Counted from the stretch's first letter, positions 48,947 through 58,388 are shown. The stretch: DNA of 64,000 nucleotides from Bog-473 sp963741995 (GCA_963741995.1 CAVUKI010000001.1:1054001-1118000), one strand, 5' to 3'. Numbers and translations are program-made. The notes: generated by a model from the sequence alone, not told the origin.

Positions 48947-49255
48947 CTATGCGCCGGGCTCCCCGGCCGCCCAGGCGACGGCGCCACCGCTCAGGTTCTC
49001 GGCCGTCCAACCGGCCTCGCTGAGCGCCTGCGCCGCCGAGGCGGAGCGCCCCCCGACGTGGCAGGCCACCACGATAGTGACGTCTTTCGGGATCTCGTCG
49101 AGACGGTCGCCCAGTTGCCCCAGGGGGATGTTGACGCCGATGGGATAGGCCCAGGCCTCGACCTCGTCGGGCTCGCGGACGTCCAGGAGGAAGACGTCCT
49201 CGCCGCGGGCGATGCGTGCTTTGACCTCGTCGGGCTCCACTTCGGCATAGGGCAT
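48947..49255 (-). CDS. Rhodanese-like domain protein
   Basis: A 102-residue single rhodanese domain. It starts MPYAEVEPDEVKARIARGED, includes LLDVREPDEVEAW and IGVNIPLGQL, and has the active-site Cys in VACHVGGRSA near residue 64. The loop CxxGGRS is typical of GlpE/PspE-like sulfurtransferases. ATG 49255 was preferred over the longer GTG start because the family begins there. It diverges from the PH-domain protein across 68 bases. The sulfur donor and acceptor are unknown. Confidence 0.92.
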   Translation of the reverse strand: MPYAEVEPDEVKARIARGEDVFLLDVREPDEVEAWAYPIGVNIPLGQLGDRLDEIPKDVTIVVACHVGGRSASAAQALSEAGWTAENLSGGAVAWAAGEPGA

Positions 49256-49323
49256 GGTCCCAACCCTACGGTGCGCCACCGAGTGCCCCGGGCCGCCGGG
49301 TGCCCGCCGGTACGCTGGATCCG

Positions 49324-50150
49324 ATGGCTCTGCCTCGGAAGTTCCTCAACGATGACGAGGAGCTGCTGGCCGAGTTGCGCCCGCACTGGGTCTTCCTCTT
49401 CGGCCCGCTCTTCACCTCCATCGGCGTGTGGGTCGCCCTCGTCGTGGTGGTGATCCTGTGGCACCCCGGGAGTTGGGCGAACTACCCCTTCCTGATCCTC
49501 GCCCTGATCCCCGGCCTGTGGTTGCTCGGTCGTTTCGTCCGCTGGCGCTCCTACGTCGTGGCGCTGACCTCCACGCGGATCCTGGTGCGCCAGGGCATCA
49601 TGGGGCGAGACACCGTGCAGCTGCGGCTGCAACGGATCACCGAGGTCAACATCCGCCAGGAGCTGATCGAGCGGGTCCTCGGGACGGGCTCGTTGATCAT
49701 CGACGTCCAGGGTGAGGACGACTCGCTGACTTTGGAGTACATGCGCAAGCCGGCGGTGGTGCAGCGTGTCATCAACTCGCAGATCAACGAGATCGTGGGC
49801 GGGGGCCGGCGCGAGGCCGTCCCGGCGGCGATGCAGCCGCGGGACCGGCACGGCACCCCGTACGCCGACCAGTACCAGGACGACGAGCACGACGACGGGC
49901 ACGGCGACCGCCGGGGCTACGACCCGCGCCCGACACCCCGCCCTTCGGCGTGGGCGGGGTCGACCCCGCGCAGAGCCCGGGCCCGGCCCCCCGCGCCGCC
50001 GACCCGGCGCCCACCGCCGGCGCCGCGCCGGGCACCCCCCACTTCGAGATACGGGACCGGCTCATAGAGCTCGACGACCTGCGCCGCCGCGGCATCCTCT
50101 CCGAGGAGGAGTTCGCCGCCAAGAAGAGCGAGCTGCTCAACCGCATCTGA
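49324..50150 (+). CDS. Membrane PH-domain protein with C-terminal SHOCT domain (one-base frameshift in this sequence)
   Basis: About 275 residues after repair. Two membrane segments (FGPLFTSIGVWVALVVVVIL, FLILALIPGLWLLGRFV) are followed by a bacterial PH domain (YVVALTSTRILVRQGIM, VQLRLQRITEVNIRQELIER). A Pro/Ala/Gly-rich linker leads to a SHOCT motif at the end (LIELDDLRRRGILSEEEFAA). The frame changes in ACCCCG near 49934-49938; adding one C gives RPTPPPFGVGGVDP and joins the two parts. SHOCT domains often end proteins of this kind, so the joined product is believable. ATG 49324 opens with ALPRKFLNDDEELL. Confidence 0.85.
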
Positions 50151-50248
50151 GGGCCGGGAGGGAGCGCCCGACCGGGGACTTCGCAACCACGGGGCAATCG
50201 CGGGGGCCAGGTGGGAGCATGGCTGTACCCCACCGAAAAGAGGGCCAC

Positions 50249-50509
50249 ATGTACGCACACGTCGTCGCCGTCGATTTCACCGATGCCGAGGAAGCCGTCA
50301 AGGGACTGGAGGAGCTCATCCCCACCGTGAAGGCGACCCCTGGCTTCGTGGCCGGCTACTGGATCCGCTTCGACCAGTCGCACGGGGCCTCCGTCGCCGT
50401 GTACGACACCGAGGAGCACGCCCGCGCCGTGGCACCGCCGGTCGGGGGCGGCATGGGCGGCGTCACCATCACGGGCGTGGAGGTCGGCGAGGTGATGGGC
50501 AGCGCCTGA
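50249..50509 (+). CDS. Small dimeric alpha/beta-barrel-like protein
   Basis: An 86-residue protein beginning MYAHVVAVDFTDAEEAVKGL. The pattern (strand, helix KGLEELIPTVKATPG, strand VAGYWIRF, strand ASVAVYDTEEHARAV) is that of a ferredoxin-like ABM or DUF-type monooxygenase fold, as in heme-degrading or stress proteins. No catalytic residue can be named. The ATG 50249 follows AAAAGAGGG. It is about 100 bases downstream of the PH-domain gene on the same strand. Function unknown. Confidence 0.75.
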   Translation: MYAHVVAVDFTDAEEAVKGLEELIPTVKATPGFVAGYWIRFDQSHGASVAVYDTEEHARAVAPPVGGGMGGVTITGVEVGEVMGSA

Positions 50510-50542
50510 GGCAGGAGAGGCCCCGCCGGGCCGCGGGCTACC

Positions 50543-50797
50543 GTGGACACGGTGAGCGCCCCTCGATACCGCTGCGACGGCTGCGGCAACCTCACCCGCT
50601 TCGACGTCACGATCTCGCAGAAGACGAAGGCCTTTCACCACTACAACGTGGGCGGCGATCTCGCCATCGAGGACGAGCAGGTGCTCGCCCGCAGCGTGGA
50701 CGAAGTCGTCTGCCGCTGGTGCGGCCACGGGCGCAGCGTGGTGGAGATCACCGGCGAGGAGCTCGAGGAGCCCGGCGAGTCGTCGAAGGTTTCGTGA
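50543..50797 (+). CDS. Small zinc-ribbon protein
   Basis: An 84-residue protein (GTG 50543; GTG 50552 also works). Two cysteine pairs, CDGCGNLTRFDVT and CRWCGHG, could bind zinc. The sequence between (KAFHHYNVGGDLAIED) is a beta-rich insert. The family is found in actinobacteria with no known role. It overlaps the following thioredoxin-like gene by 4 bases (GTGA), so they are coupled. Confidence 0.78.
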   Translation: MDTVSAPRYRCDGCGNLTRFDVTISQKTKAFHHYNVGGDLAIEDEQVLARSVDEVVCRWCGHGRSVVEITGEELEEPGESSKVS

Positions 50798-51279
50798 CCG
50801 AGCCGCCGGCCGACATCCTGCGCCGGCTCCGGCCGATCCCCACCTACACGGACCACCCCACCACCACGCCCCACGACATCGTCGGCGTGACACCCGACGG
50901 CGCTTCCTGCCGGATCGAGGTGGTGGAGGCCGCCGCGCCGGTTCTGCTCCTCTTCCTCTCGGCGGCCTGCCTGGGCTGCCGGGACCTCTGGGAGGGCCTG
51001 CGTGCACTGCACACCGGCCTGGCCGGCGCCGCCCGCCTCGCCGTGGTGACGCGCGGCCCGGGGGAGGAGAGCCCCGAGGCCATCACGGCGCTGGCCGGTG
51101 ACGCCCCCCGCAGCACGGGTATCGAGCTCGTGATGAGCACCGAGGCGTACCGGGACTACCGGGTGGGAGGCCCGCCGTTCCTGACCGTCGCCGCCGCCGA
51201 CGGCGTGCGTACCGAGAGCGTGGCTTGGGGCGTCGAGCAGACGCTGCAGACGGCCCTCGAAGGCCTGCGGCCCGGATAG
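50794..51279 (+). CDS. Thioredoxin-fold protein with CLGC motif
   Basis: About 161 residues from GTG 50794. The redox motif is SAACLGCRDLWEGL, matching the CxxC position at the start of helix 1 in thioredoxin-like proteins; preceding strand APVLLLFLS. The cis-Pro loop is GGPPFLTV. The unusual CLGC and absence of a signal peptide suggest a cytoplasmic member of the AhpC/TSA-TlpA type. It is coupled to the zinc-ribbon gene upstream. Its partner is unknown. Confidence 0.78.
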   Translation: MTEPPADILRRLRPIPTYTDHPTTTPHDIVGVTPDGASCRIEVVEAAAPVLLLFLSAACLGCRDLWEGLRALHTGLAGAARLAVVTRGPGEESPEAITALAGDAPRSTGIELVMSTEAYRDYRVGGPPFLTVAAADGVRTESVAWGVEQTLQTALEGLRPG

Positions 51280-51340
51280 CGATGCCGCCGGATGTCACAC
51301 CCCCTCTGCATGCTTGGCCCCAACAGAGAGGGTCAACGAC

Positions 51341-51652
51341 ATGCCGACTTCCAGGGACACCGCCAAGGTCATCGAGTTCTCCAACGTCGCCGCGCTCCAC
51401 GGCGAGCCGACACTCTTCGCGACGCCGGACATCGAGCCCATCGGGCTCGGTGCTGCGGGCGATCTCACCATCGACTGCGACCGCTGCACGCTGCGTGGCA
51501 CGGCGGCCTGCGACGACTGCGTCGTCAGCTTCCTCCTGGAACGCGAGCCCGAGGACGCCGTCGTCATCGACGCCGACGAGGCGCGTGCCATGCGCATGCT
51601 CGAGCGCGCCGGCCTGCTCCCGACGTTGCGCTTCAGCACGCAGGCCGGCTGA
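51341..51652 (+). CDS. Small conserved actinobacterial protein with CxxC motifs
   Basis: A 103-residue protein. It carries CDRCTLRGTAACDDCVVSFLL, a four-cysteine cluster (CxxC-x(7)-CxxC) likely to bind zinc or an iron-sulfur cluster. The helix after it (ADEARAMRMLERAGLLPTLR) ends the protein. The ATG 51341 follows GAGAGGG. It sits just before PimB' in a common actinobacterial order. Function not known. Confidence 0.78.
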   Translation: MPTSRDTAKVIEFSNVAALHGEPTLFATPDIEPIGLGAAGDLTIDCDRCTLRGTAACDDCVVSFLLEREPEDAVVIDADEARAMRMLERAGLLPTLRFSTQAG

Positions 51653-51700
51653 GCGCCGCCACACGCCGCCTCGCCCCCCCGACCGCGCCGGTGGCGCGCG

Positions 51701-52846
51701 GTGAAGCGCCACCTCCTCGTCACCAACGACTTCCCGCCCAAGGTCGGTGGCATCCAGAACTACCTCTGGGACCTGTGGAGCCGCCTCGACCCGTCCTCGT
51801 TCGTCGTCCTCACCGCATCCTCCGACGACGAGGCCGCCGCCTTCGACGCCGCCCAGGCCGAGCGGGGCATCCGCATCCAGCGCGTGCCCGGCAAGATCCT
51901 CTTCTTCCCGACGCCCGACGCGCTGGCCACCGTACGCGCCGTGGTCAAGGAGCACGAGGTCGATCTGGTCCTGTTGGATCCCGCCCTCCCACTCGGTCTC
52001 CTCGGGCCGCATCTCGACGTCCCCTACGGGGTCATCCTCCACGGGGCCGAGGTCACCGTGCCGGGCCGGCTGCCCGGCACGCGCCCCGCGCTGGCCCGGG
52101 TCCTGCGCGGGGCGCGCCTGATCGTGTCCGCGGGCAGCTATCCGGCCGCCGAGGCCCGCCGCGTCGTCCCGGACCTCACGGCCTCGCTGGTCGAGATCCC
52201 CCCGGGTGTCGACGCCGGCGCCATCGTGCCGCTCAAGGCGGCCGGGCGCCGGGCGGCGCGGGCCGGGCTCGGTCTGCCCACCGAGGGACCGTTGCTCACG
52301 AGCGTGAGCCGCCTCGTCCCGCGCAAGGGCATGGACGTGCTCATCGAGGCGGCCAACCGCCTGGCCCCCTCCTTTCCGGACCTCGTGGTGGCGATCGCGG
52401 GCGACGGCCGGGAACTGGGCCACCTGCGCCGCCTGGCCGAGCAGAGCCCGGTGAGGGTGGACGTGCTCGGCCGGGTGAGCCAGGAGGACAGGGCCGCCCT
52501 CCTCGGTGCGGCCGACGTGTTCGTGATGGCCTGCCGCAACCGTTGGCTCGGTCTGGAGCAGGAGGGCTTCGGGATCGTCTTCCTCGAGGCGGCCGCCGCC
52601 GGCGTGCCCCAGGTGGCCGGGGACAGCGGGGGCGCGTCCGAGGCCGTGCTCCACGGCCGGACGGGCCTGGTGGTGACGGACCCGGGCAACCCGGGCGCCG
52701 TGGCCGAGGCGCTGCGGAGCCTCTTGGTCGACCCCAACCGCCGGCGCAGGATGGGGCGGGCGGCCCGATCTAGGGTGCAGGAATCCTTCGACAACGACGT
52801 TCTCGCTTCTAGGCTGGCCGACACGCTGGCCGGAGTGGCAATCTGA
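51701..52846 (+). CDS. pimB: Glycosyltransferase family 4, PimB'-like mannosyltransferase
   Basis: A 381-residue GT-B enzyme, the same length as PimB' of corynebacteria. The N-lobe begins HLLVTNDFPPKVGGIQNYLW; the hinge is around GVILHGAEVTVPG. The C-lobe has VSRLVPRKGMDVLIEAANRL, then the donor-binding EQEGFGIVFLEAAAAG with the E-x7-E pattern. PimB' adds the second mannose to phosphatidylinositol mannoside from GDP-mannose; assignment to this exact role is by similarity and gene order. The start is GTG 51701. The next gene starts 42 bases later. Confidence 0.85.
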   Translation: MKRHLLVTNDFPPKVGGIQNYLWDLWSRLDPSSFVVLTASSDDEAAAFDAAQAERGIRIQRVPGKILFFPTPDALATVRAVVKEHEVDLVLLDPALPLGLLGPHLDVPYGVILHGAEVTVPGRLPGTRPALARVLRGARLIVSAGSYPAAEARRVVPDLTASLVEIPPGVDAGAIVPLKAAGRRAARAGLGLPTEGPLLTSVSRLVPRKGMDVLIEAANRLAPSFPDLVVAIAGDGRELGHLRRLAEQSPVRVDVLGRVSQEDRAALLGAADVFVMACRNRWLGLEQEGFGIVFLEAAAAGVPQVAGDSGGASEAVLHGRTGLVVTDPGNPGAVAEALRSLLVDPNRRRRMGRAARSRVQESFDNDVLASRLADTLAGVAI

Positions 52847-52888
52847 CGCACCGCCGCGCTGGCAGCATCGACAGGAAGGAAGCCCCGG

Positions 52889-53332
52889 GTGGCCGACCAA
52901 GCCACAGAGAAGATCTCGATAGCGGCGCCCCCCGAGCGCTGCTTTATAGTCGCGGCCGACCTCGAGCACTATCCCGAGTGGGCGGCCGACATCAAGGAGG
53001 TCGAGGTCAAGGAGCGTGACGACCTCGGCCGCCCGCTGCTGGTCACCTTCCGCGCCGCCGCCTTCGGGCGCAGCACGAGCATGACCCTGGCCTACGACTA
53101 CTCAGAGGCGCCGCATGTCCTGTCCTGGAAGCTGACCCAGGGTGACATCACCACGAAGTGGGATGGCACCTACGTCTTCGACCCCGGCGAGGGCGGTGCC
53201 ACCGACGTGACCTACCACGTCGAGGCGGAGCTGCGGGTGCCCATTCCGGGCTTCATCAAGATGCGGGCCACGAGCCGCATCATGGCCACCGCCATGCGAG
53301 AGCTGAAGGCGCGGGTCGAGTCGGACTCGTGA
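52889..53332 (+). CDS. SRPBCC (START/polyketide cyclase-like) family protein
   Basis: A 147-residue helix-grip protein. The pattern is typical: TEKISIAAPPERCFIVAADL, EHYPEWAADIKEVEV, then LSWKLTQGDITTKWDGTYVF and a long C-terminal helix. It may bind a lipid or other hydrophobic ligand. The start is GTG 52889 after AAGGAAG. It overlaps the ROK kinase by 4 bases. The same order (PimB', SRPBCC, ROK) is frequent in actinobacteria, which suggests a link to cell-envelope lipid metabolism. Confidence 0.88.
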   Translation: MADQATEKISIAAPPERCFIVAADLEHYPEWAADIKEVEVKERDDLGRPLLVTFRAAAFGRSTSMTLAYDYSEAPHVLSWKLTQGDITTKWDGTYVFDPGEGGATDVTYHVEAELRVPIPGFIKMRATSRIMATAMRELKARVESDS

Positions 53333-54327
53333 CTCCCGACGGGGGCCAGCGGGCCGCCGGCGTCACCTACGGCATCGACATCGGCGGGACCAAGGTCCTC
53401 GGCGTCGCCCTCGACCGCGCCGGCGAGATAGTCGCCGACGCCCGGGTCGCCACCCCGAAGGGAAACGGCACCATCGTGGGCGACCACGTCGCCGGGGCGG
53501 TGGCCGAGGTGGTGGCCGACCTGGACGCGAAGCTGGAGGCCACGGCGCCGACCCCGGTGGGCGTGGGCGCGCCGGGCATGGTCGACCGCCGGGGCCGGCT
53601 CTGCTTCGCCCCCAACCTCCCGCAGGCCCAGGGCGTGGACTGGAACGAGCTGATCGGCGTCCATCTGCCCGGGCGCACCGTGCTGGTCGAGAACGACGCC
53701 AACTTCGCCGTGCTCGCCGAGCACCGGCTGGGAGCCGCCCGGGGTCACGACCACGTCGTCATGGTCACGCTGGGCACCGGCATCGGGGGCGGCCTCGTCG
53801 TGGACGGGCGCGTCCAGGTCGGGTCGGCCGGCTTCGCCGGCGAGATCGGCCACATGGTGGTGGACCCGGCCGGCCCCCCGTGCCCCTGCGGGCGGCGCGG
53901 CTGCTGGGAGCGTTTCGCCTCGGGCGCCGGGCTCGGCGTTCTGGCCCGGGAAGCGGCCATGGCGGGACGGCTGGGCGAGGTGGTCCGGCTGGCCGGTGGC
54001 GACCCCGAGAGCGTGCGCGGCGAGGACGTCTCCGCCGCTGCGGCCGCGGGGGACCCGGCGGCGCAGCAGGTCATCCGCGAGGTCGGCGGGTGGATCGGCT
54101 TCGGCCTGGCCAACCTGGCCGCCGTGCTCGACCCGGAGTGCTTCGTGCTGGGCGGCGGCGTGGTGCAGGCCGGCGATCTCCTGATTGCGTCCGCCCGGGC
54201 CGCCTACGCCGAGCTGGTGGAGGGCGGAGACCGGCGCCCCGGCGCGGTGATTGCGCCGGCGGCGTTCGGGGAACGGGCGGGAGCCGTGGGCGGCGCGCTG
54301 GCGGTGCGGCAGGGTGGCTTGAGCTGA
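53329..54327 (+). CDS. ROK family sugar kinase (glucokinase-like)
   Basis: A 332-residue kinase. The ATP phosphate-binding motif is TYGIDIGGTKVLGVALD; the substrate loop has LVENDANFAVLAEHRLGAA, with the catalytic Asp, and TLGTGIGGG. The ROK zinc site is GHMVVDP with CPCGRRGCWE. The most likely substrate is glucose. The start is GTG 53329, in the GTGA overlap with the SRPBCC stop. The stop overlaps the next gene by one base (TGATG). Confidence 0.9.
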   Translation: MTPDGGQRAAGVTYGIDIGGTKVLGVALDRAGEIVADARVATPKGNGTIVGDHVAGAVAEVVADLDAKLEATAPTPVGVGAPGMVDRRGRLCFAPNLPQAQGVDWNELIGVHLPGRTVLVENDANFAVLAEHRLGAARGHDHVVMVTLGTGIGGGLVVDGRVQVGSAGFAGEIGHMVVDPAGPPCPCGRRGCWERFASGAGLGVLAREAAMAGRLGEVVRLAGGDPESVRGEDVSAAAAAGDPAAQQVIREVGGWIGFGLANLAAVLDPECFVLGGGVVQAGDLLIASARAAYAELVEGGDRRPGAVIAPAAFGERAGAVGGALAVRQGGLS

Positions 54328-55046
54328 TGCGCACGGGTGTCGTGCTGCCGATCTTCCAGGAGACGCCCGACCCGGCGTTCGCCGCCGCGTCGGCGGCGGT
54401 CGCGGCCGGGGTCGACGGCGTGTTCTGTTACGACCACATCTGGCCGATCGGCCAACCCGAGCGGCCGGCGCTGGCACCCTTTCCGGTCCTCGGCGCGCTG
54501 GCGAGCATGCTCGAGCCGTCCGACGGCCTCGGCGAGGGCCCCTATCTCGGCACCCTGGTGGCCCGGGTCGGCCTGGTCCCCGACGCCGTGCTGGCCGCGC
54601 AGTTCCTGGCGCTCGAGGGCCTGGCGCCCGGGCGGGTGATCGCCGGGCTCGGCACCGGTGACCGATTGAGCGAGCAGGAGAACCGCGCCTACGGGATCCC
54701 CTTCGCCCCCGCCGCCGAACGCCGGGCCGAGATGGTCGGGTTGGGGCGCCGGCTGGCTCGGGCGGGACTCCCCGTGTGGATGGCCGGGGGGCCGGCGGCG
54801 CGGACCGAGGAGGTCCTGGCGGCTGGAGCGGCGCTCAACGTCTGGGACGCCGAGCCCGCGCTGGTCGCGCAGCGGGTGGCGGGGCCCCCGGGCGTGGAGG
54901 TGACCTGGGCCGGCCCACCGCCGTCGGCCCCGCCGCCGCTCAGCGAGAGGGTGCGGGCGCTGGACGAGGCGGGGGCCACCTGGGTGATCTTCGGCTGGCC
55001 CGTCGACGTCGACGAGCTGGCTGCGGCGGCGCGCCAGCTCGGCTGA
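54327..55046 (+). CDS. LLM-class (luciferase-like) oxidoreductase, short form
   Basis: A 239-residue TIM-barrel protein, shorter than the usual 300-350. It has VVLPIFQETPDPAFAAASAAV at the start, VDGVFCYDHIWPIG, a middle part LALEGLAPGRVIAGLGTGDR, and WMAGGPAARTEEVLAAGAAL near the end, all of the F420/FMN-dependent LLM fold. F420 use is likely in this phylum. It is coupled to the ROK kinase. Confidence 0.82.
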   Translation: MRTGVVLPIFQETPDPAFAAASAAVAAGVDGVFCYDHIWPIGQPERPALAPFPVLGALASMLEPSDGLGEGPYLGTLVARVGLVPDAVLAAQFLALEGLAPGRVIAGLGTGDRLSEQENRAYGIPFAPAAERRAEMVGLGRRLARAGLPVWMAGGPAARTEEVLAAGAALNVWDAEPALVAQRVAGPPGVEVTWAGPPPSAPPPLSERVRALDEAGATWVIFGWPVDVDELAAAARQLG

Positions 55047-55089
55047 GTCCTGGTCCGTCAGCGCGCGACCCCGGTCCTAGACTTTCACG

Positions 55090-56298
55090 ATGGAGTTCCG
55101 CCGCATCAACGGGTTGCCGCCCTACGTGTTCGCCACCATCAACGATCTCAAGGCGGCGGCGCGGCGAAGCGGGCGTGACGTCATCGACCTCGGCTTCGGG
55201 AATCCCGACCTTCCTTCGCCCGACGTGGCCGTCGCCAAGCTCGCCGAGGCCGCCCAGAACCCGCGCAACCACCGCTACTCCGCCTCGCGCGGCATCCCGA
55301 AGCTGCGCAGCGCCATCACGGACCTCTACGCGCGCAAGTTCGCCGTCGAGCTGGACCCCGAGACCCAGGTGGTCACGACCATCGGGGCCAAGGAGGGCTT
55401 CTCGCACCTGATGTGGGTGCTGGTCGGCCCGGGGGACACCGCACTGGTGCCGTCGCCTTCGTACCCGATCCACATCTGGGGCCCGCTGTTCGCCGGCGCC
55501 GACGTACGCCAGGTCCTGTTGCAGGGGCCCGACGCCGAGTCGGTCGACGCGTCCGACCCGGGTGAGGCCTTCTTCGAGGGGCTGATGCGCGCCTGGGAGG
55601 AGTCCTGGCCCAAGCCGCGGGTCATCGTCATCTCCTTCCCGCACAACCCGACCACCGCCTGCGTCGACCTGTCCTTCATGGAGCGCCTGGTGGCCTTCGC
55701 CCGCGAGCACGAAGTGGTCCTGGTGCACGACTTCGCCTACGCGGACCTCGGCTTCGACGGGTACGACCCGCCGTCCATTTTGCAGGTGCCCGGCGCCGCC
55801 GACGTGGCGGTCGAGATCTACACCATGACCAAGTCGTTCTCCATGGCGGGGTGGCGTGTCGGCTTCGTCGTCGGGAACGCGGAGATCGTCCAGGCGCTGA
55901 CCAAGCTCAAGACGTATCTCGACTACGGGACGTTCCAGCCGATTCAGATCGCCGCCATCGTGGCCATGAACGAAGCGCCGGAATATCCCAAGGAGATCAA
56001 CGAGATCTACCGGTCGCGCCGCGACGCGCTGTGCGACGGGCTCAAAAAGATCGGCTGGAACCTGGTACCGCCCAAGGGGACGATGTTCGTCTGGGCCCCG
56101 ATTCCCGAGCCTTACCGCGAAATGGGCTCGCTCGAGTTCTCCAAGTATCTGGTCAGCGAAGCGGGTGTCGCCACCTCGCCGGGTGTCGGCTTCGGTCCCG
56201 GTGGGGACGGACACGTCCGTTTCGCCCTCATCGAGAACGAACAGCGCATCGGCCAGGCCGTGCGCCACCTGCGCGCCGCGCTCACGAAGCTGGGATAA
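55090..56298 (+). CDS. Pyridoxal-phosphate aminotransferase, alanine transaminase AlaC-like
   Basis: A 402-residue fold-type I aminotransferase. The cofactor pocket has SASRGIPKLRSAI, IGAKEGFSHLMWVLVGPGD and SFPHNPTTACV; the PLP lysine is in YTMTKSFSMAGWRVGF. RFALIENEQRI ends the C-terminal domain with the carboxylate-binding Arg. The sequence resembles AlaC and LL-diaminopimelate aminotransferase-like enzymes, so pyruvate/glutamate is the best guess. The start is ATG 55090. It stands alone, 43 bases downstream of the LLM gene. Confidence 0.9.
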   Translation: MEFRRINGLPPYVFATINDLKAAARRSGRDVIDLGFGNPDLPSPDVAVAKLAEAAQNPRNHRYSASRGIPKLRSAITDLYARKFAVELDPETQVVTTIGAKEGFSHLMWVLVGPGDTALVPSPSYPIHIWGPLFAGADVRQVLLQGPDAESVDASDPGEAFFEGLMRAWEESWPKPRVIVISFPHNPTTACVDLSFMERLVAFAREHEVVLVHDFAYADLGFDGYDPPSILQVPGAADVAVEIYTMTKSFSMAGWRVGFVVGNAEIVQALTKLKTYLDYGTFQPIQIAAIVAMNEAPEYPKEINEIYRSRRDALCDGLKKIGWNLVPPKGTMFVWAPIPEPYREMGSLEFSKYLVSEAGVATSPGVGFGPGGDGHVRFALIENEQRIGQAVRHLRAALTKLG

Positions 56299-56361
56299 CG
56301 GGGCGCCTTTTCCCGGCGCGCCCACAGGTTGGTTTGAGGATGATGCGGGAAGATCCGCACC

Positions 56362-57587
56362 GTGGCGCGCCTGGACCAGACCGTTGTTGCGCGCGGCGGC
56401 TACATCAGCCAGTTCGATTCGTTCCGGGTCATTGCCTGTTGCGCCGTCGTGCTCCAACACTCGTTGCTCTGGAACGTCCAGGCCGGCAACACGACAGCCT
56501 GGGCCTTCGTCATGCTCTTGCACTTCAGTCGGACGGCCTTCTTCTTCCTCGCTGCCTTCCTGTTGACGTACTCCCAGATCACCCGGCCCCGCTCGACGCT
56601 GGGGTTCTGGCGCCGCCGGTACGTGCAGATCGGCGTTCCCTTCCTGGTGTGGACATGCATCTACTGGGTCTTCACGATGATCACCGGCAACGCGTGGGAC
56701 CAGGCGTGGTCGCTGCTGTGGAACTACACCCTGTACGGCTACTACCAGCTCTACTTCGTGGTCGTCCTGCTCTTGCTGTACGCCGTCTTCCCGGCGCTGC
56801 TCCGTGTGATCCGGGCCTCCTCGCACCACGGCGCCCTCATGGTCGGGAGCCTTCTGTGCGCGCTGCTGCTGGCGGCTGATCTCCACTACACGTCTTCGTT
56901 CGGCGTCGTGGGCCAGTGGACGCTCGACCTCGCCAGCAAGTGGCCCTGGGCGCGCAATCCCATCACGTACCAGGAGCAGTTCGTGGCGGGAATCCTGGTG
57001 GCCCTGCACTTCGACCAGGTGCGAAGCGTCGTCGAGCGCTGGTATCGCCAGGTGATCGCCGGCGCGATCCTCATGGGCGTGATCGCCACCATGTGGTACC
57101 TGATCGCGGTCTGGACGGGTACGTCCACGGGCCGCGCCTCGGATCTCTACCAGCCGGTGGCCTTCCTCTGGTTCACCGCGGCGGTGGCGGCGCTCGAGTG
57201 CGGCGCGTGGATGTGGTGGCGGCACAGCGCGCGCCGACCGGGAGCGCGCCCAGGTACCTCTCAGCGGAGTACCTCGCCGGCCTGACCGGCGGGATCTTCC
57301 TGAGCCACGTGCTCTTCATCACCCTCGTGCGCACCTGGCTCGGCGACGCGGGCATCACCCCACACCTCGGTTGGGCTGGGACCGTCGCGGTCACCTTCGT
57401 GCTCACCATCGGCGGTGCCGCGGTCTTCACCGCTCTCATGCTGCGCACGCCTCTGCGCTGGGTCTTCACGGGCCCGGTGCGCGCCGAGCAACGCGCCCGT
57501 CTCGGTCCGGAGATGCTCAGGACGAGTCCGGCGGCCGACCCGGAGAGCATCCCGGTCGAACCGGCGCGCACACCGGTGCGCGTCTGA
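56362..57587 (+). CDS. Membrane acyltransferase, family 3 (one-base frameshift in this sequence)
   Basis: About 408 residues after repair, with ten membrane segments. The start SQFDSFRVIACCAVVLQHS has the conserved His of acyltransferase 3 proteins (O-acetyl/O-acyl transferases for envelope sugars), then RRYVQIGVPFLVWTCIYWVF and YGYYQLYFVVVLLLLYAVFP. The frame breaks near 57238-57242 where GGG lacks one base; the other frame continues PRYLSAEYLAGLTGGIFLSH to the C-terminus. It is paralogous to the acyltransferase at 61180. GTG 56362 is the start. Confidence 0.85.
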
Positions 57588-57741
57588 TTGCGTCGCGCTG
57601 AGGCCGTCGCGCTGCGGCCGCCTGCCGCTGTGGCGCGCCTGAAGGTCGTAGAAACTCAGCGTCAACTCAGGAAATGCTCATGCTTTCCTCACAACATCCT
57701 CATGAGCTTCTGGCCCCGTTCCCAGTAGGGGCCCAGACGAC

Positions 57742-58356
57742 GTGGGCATTCTGAGAGACGTGAGTACTCGAGACGCGAAGCAGACGTTGTGGTTCGTACG
57801 CCATGGGGAGAGCACCTGGAATGCGTCCGGGTTCGTACAGGGGCAGGCGGACGGACCGGTGCTGACTCGCAAGGGCCGCACCGAGGCAGCGAGCATCGCC
57901 GGGCGTCTGGCCGACGCCACCATCACCGCCATCTACACGAGCGACCTGAAGCGGGCACGCGAGACGGCGGAGATCGTCGGGCGCGCCGTGCGGATCGTTC
58001 CGCAGGCCGATCGCGCCCTGCGCGAGCGGAACTTCGGCCAGGCCCAGGGTCGCCCGCAGAGCGAGCTGCCCTCAGCGACATCGGGGATCGAGATCGATCG
58101 TGTCGTCGACGCAGACGCCCGACCAGCGGAAGGGGAGTCCCTGACCGAGCTCTACGAGCGTGTCGCAGCCTTCATCGACCAATTGGAGATGCGTGCACCG
58201 GAGGGCGATGTGCTCGTGGTCACGCACGGGGGAGTGATCCGGGTCGCCCAGGCCTACTGCAACGGCGTCCCAGCCGCCGGTATGGCGTGGGATCCGGTTC
58301 CCAACGTAAGTGTCCGGGGCCTCAGCCGGCCCCATCCATCCGTGATCGCGCAGTAG
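57742..58356 (+). CDS. Histidine phosphatase family protein (phosphoglycerate mutase-like)
   Basis: A 204-residue phosphatase. The catalytic motif is FVRHGESTWN, with the phospho-acceptor His; downstream SDLKRARETAEIV with the second Arg, and VVTHGGVIRV with the second His. ERNFGQAQG supplies a Glu acid. The GTG at 57742 and the GTG at 57760 are both possible starts. It is followed after 32 bases by the ComA-like gene, so it may dephosphorylate a pathway intermediate. A GGCCCC/GGGGCC hairpin at 57712-57733 lies before it. Confidence 0.9.
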   Translation: MGILRDVSTRDAKQTLWFVRHGESTWNASGFVQGQADGPVLTRKGRTEAASIAGRLADATITAIYTSDLKRARETAEIVGRAVRIVPQADRALRERNFGQAQGRPQSELPSATSGIEIDRVVDADARPAEGESLTELYERVAAFIDQLEMRAPEGDVLVVTHGGVIRVAQAYCNGVPAAGMAWDPVPNVSVRGLSRPHPSVIAQ

Positions 58357-58388
58357 CGCAATCGAGAAGAGACAGCAAGGAGCGAGTC

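Noticed and set aside
49766..50509. A long frame joining the PH-domain gene tail to the small barrel protein
   Set aside because: The first two-thirds are an Arg/Thr/Pro-rich shadow; the protein-like part starts at ATG 50249 with its own ribosome binding site.
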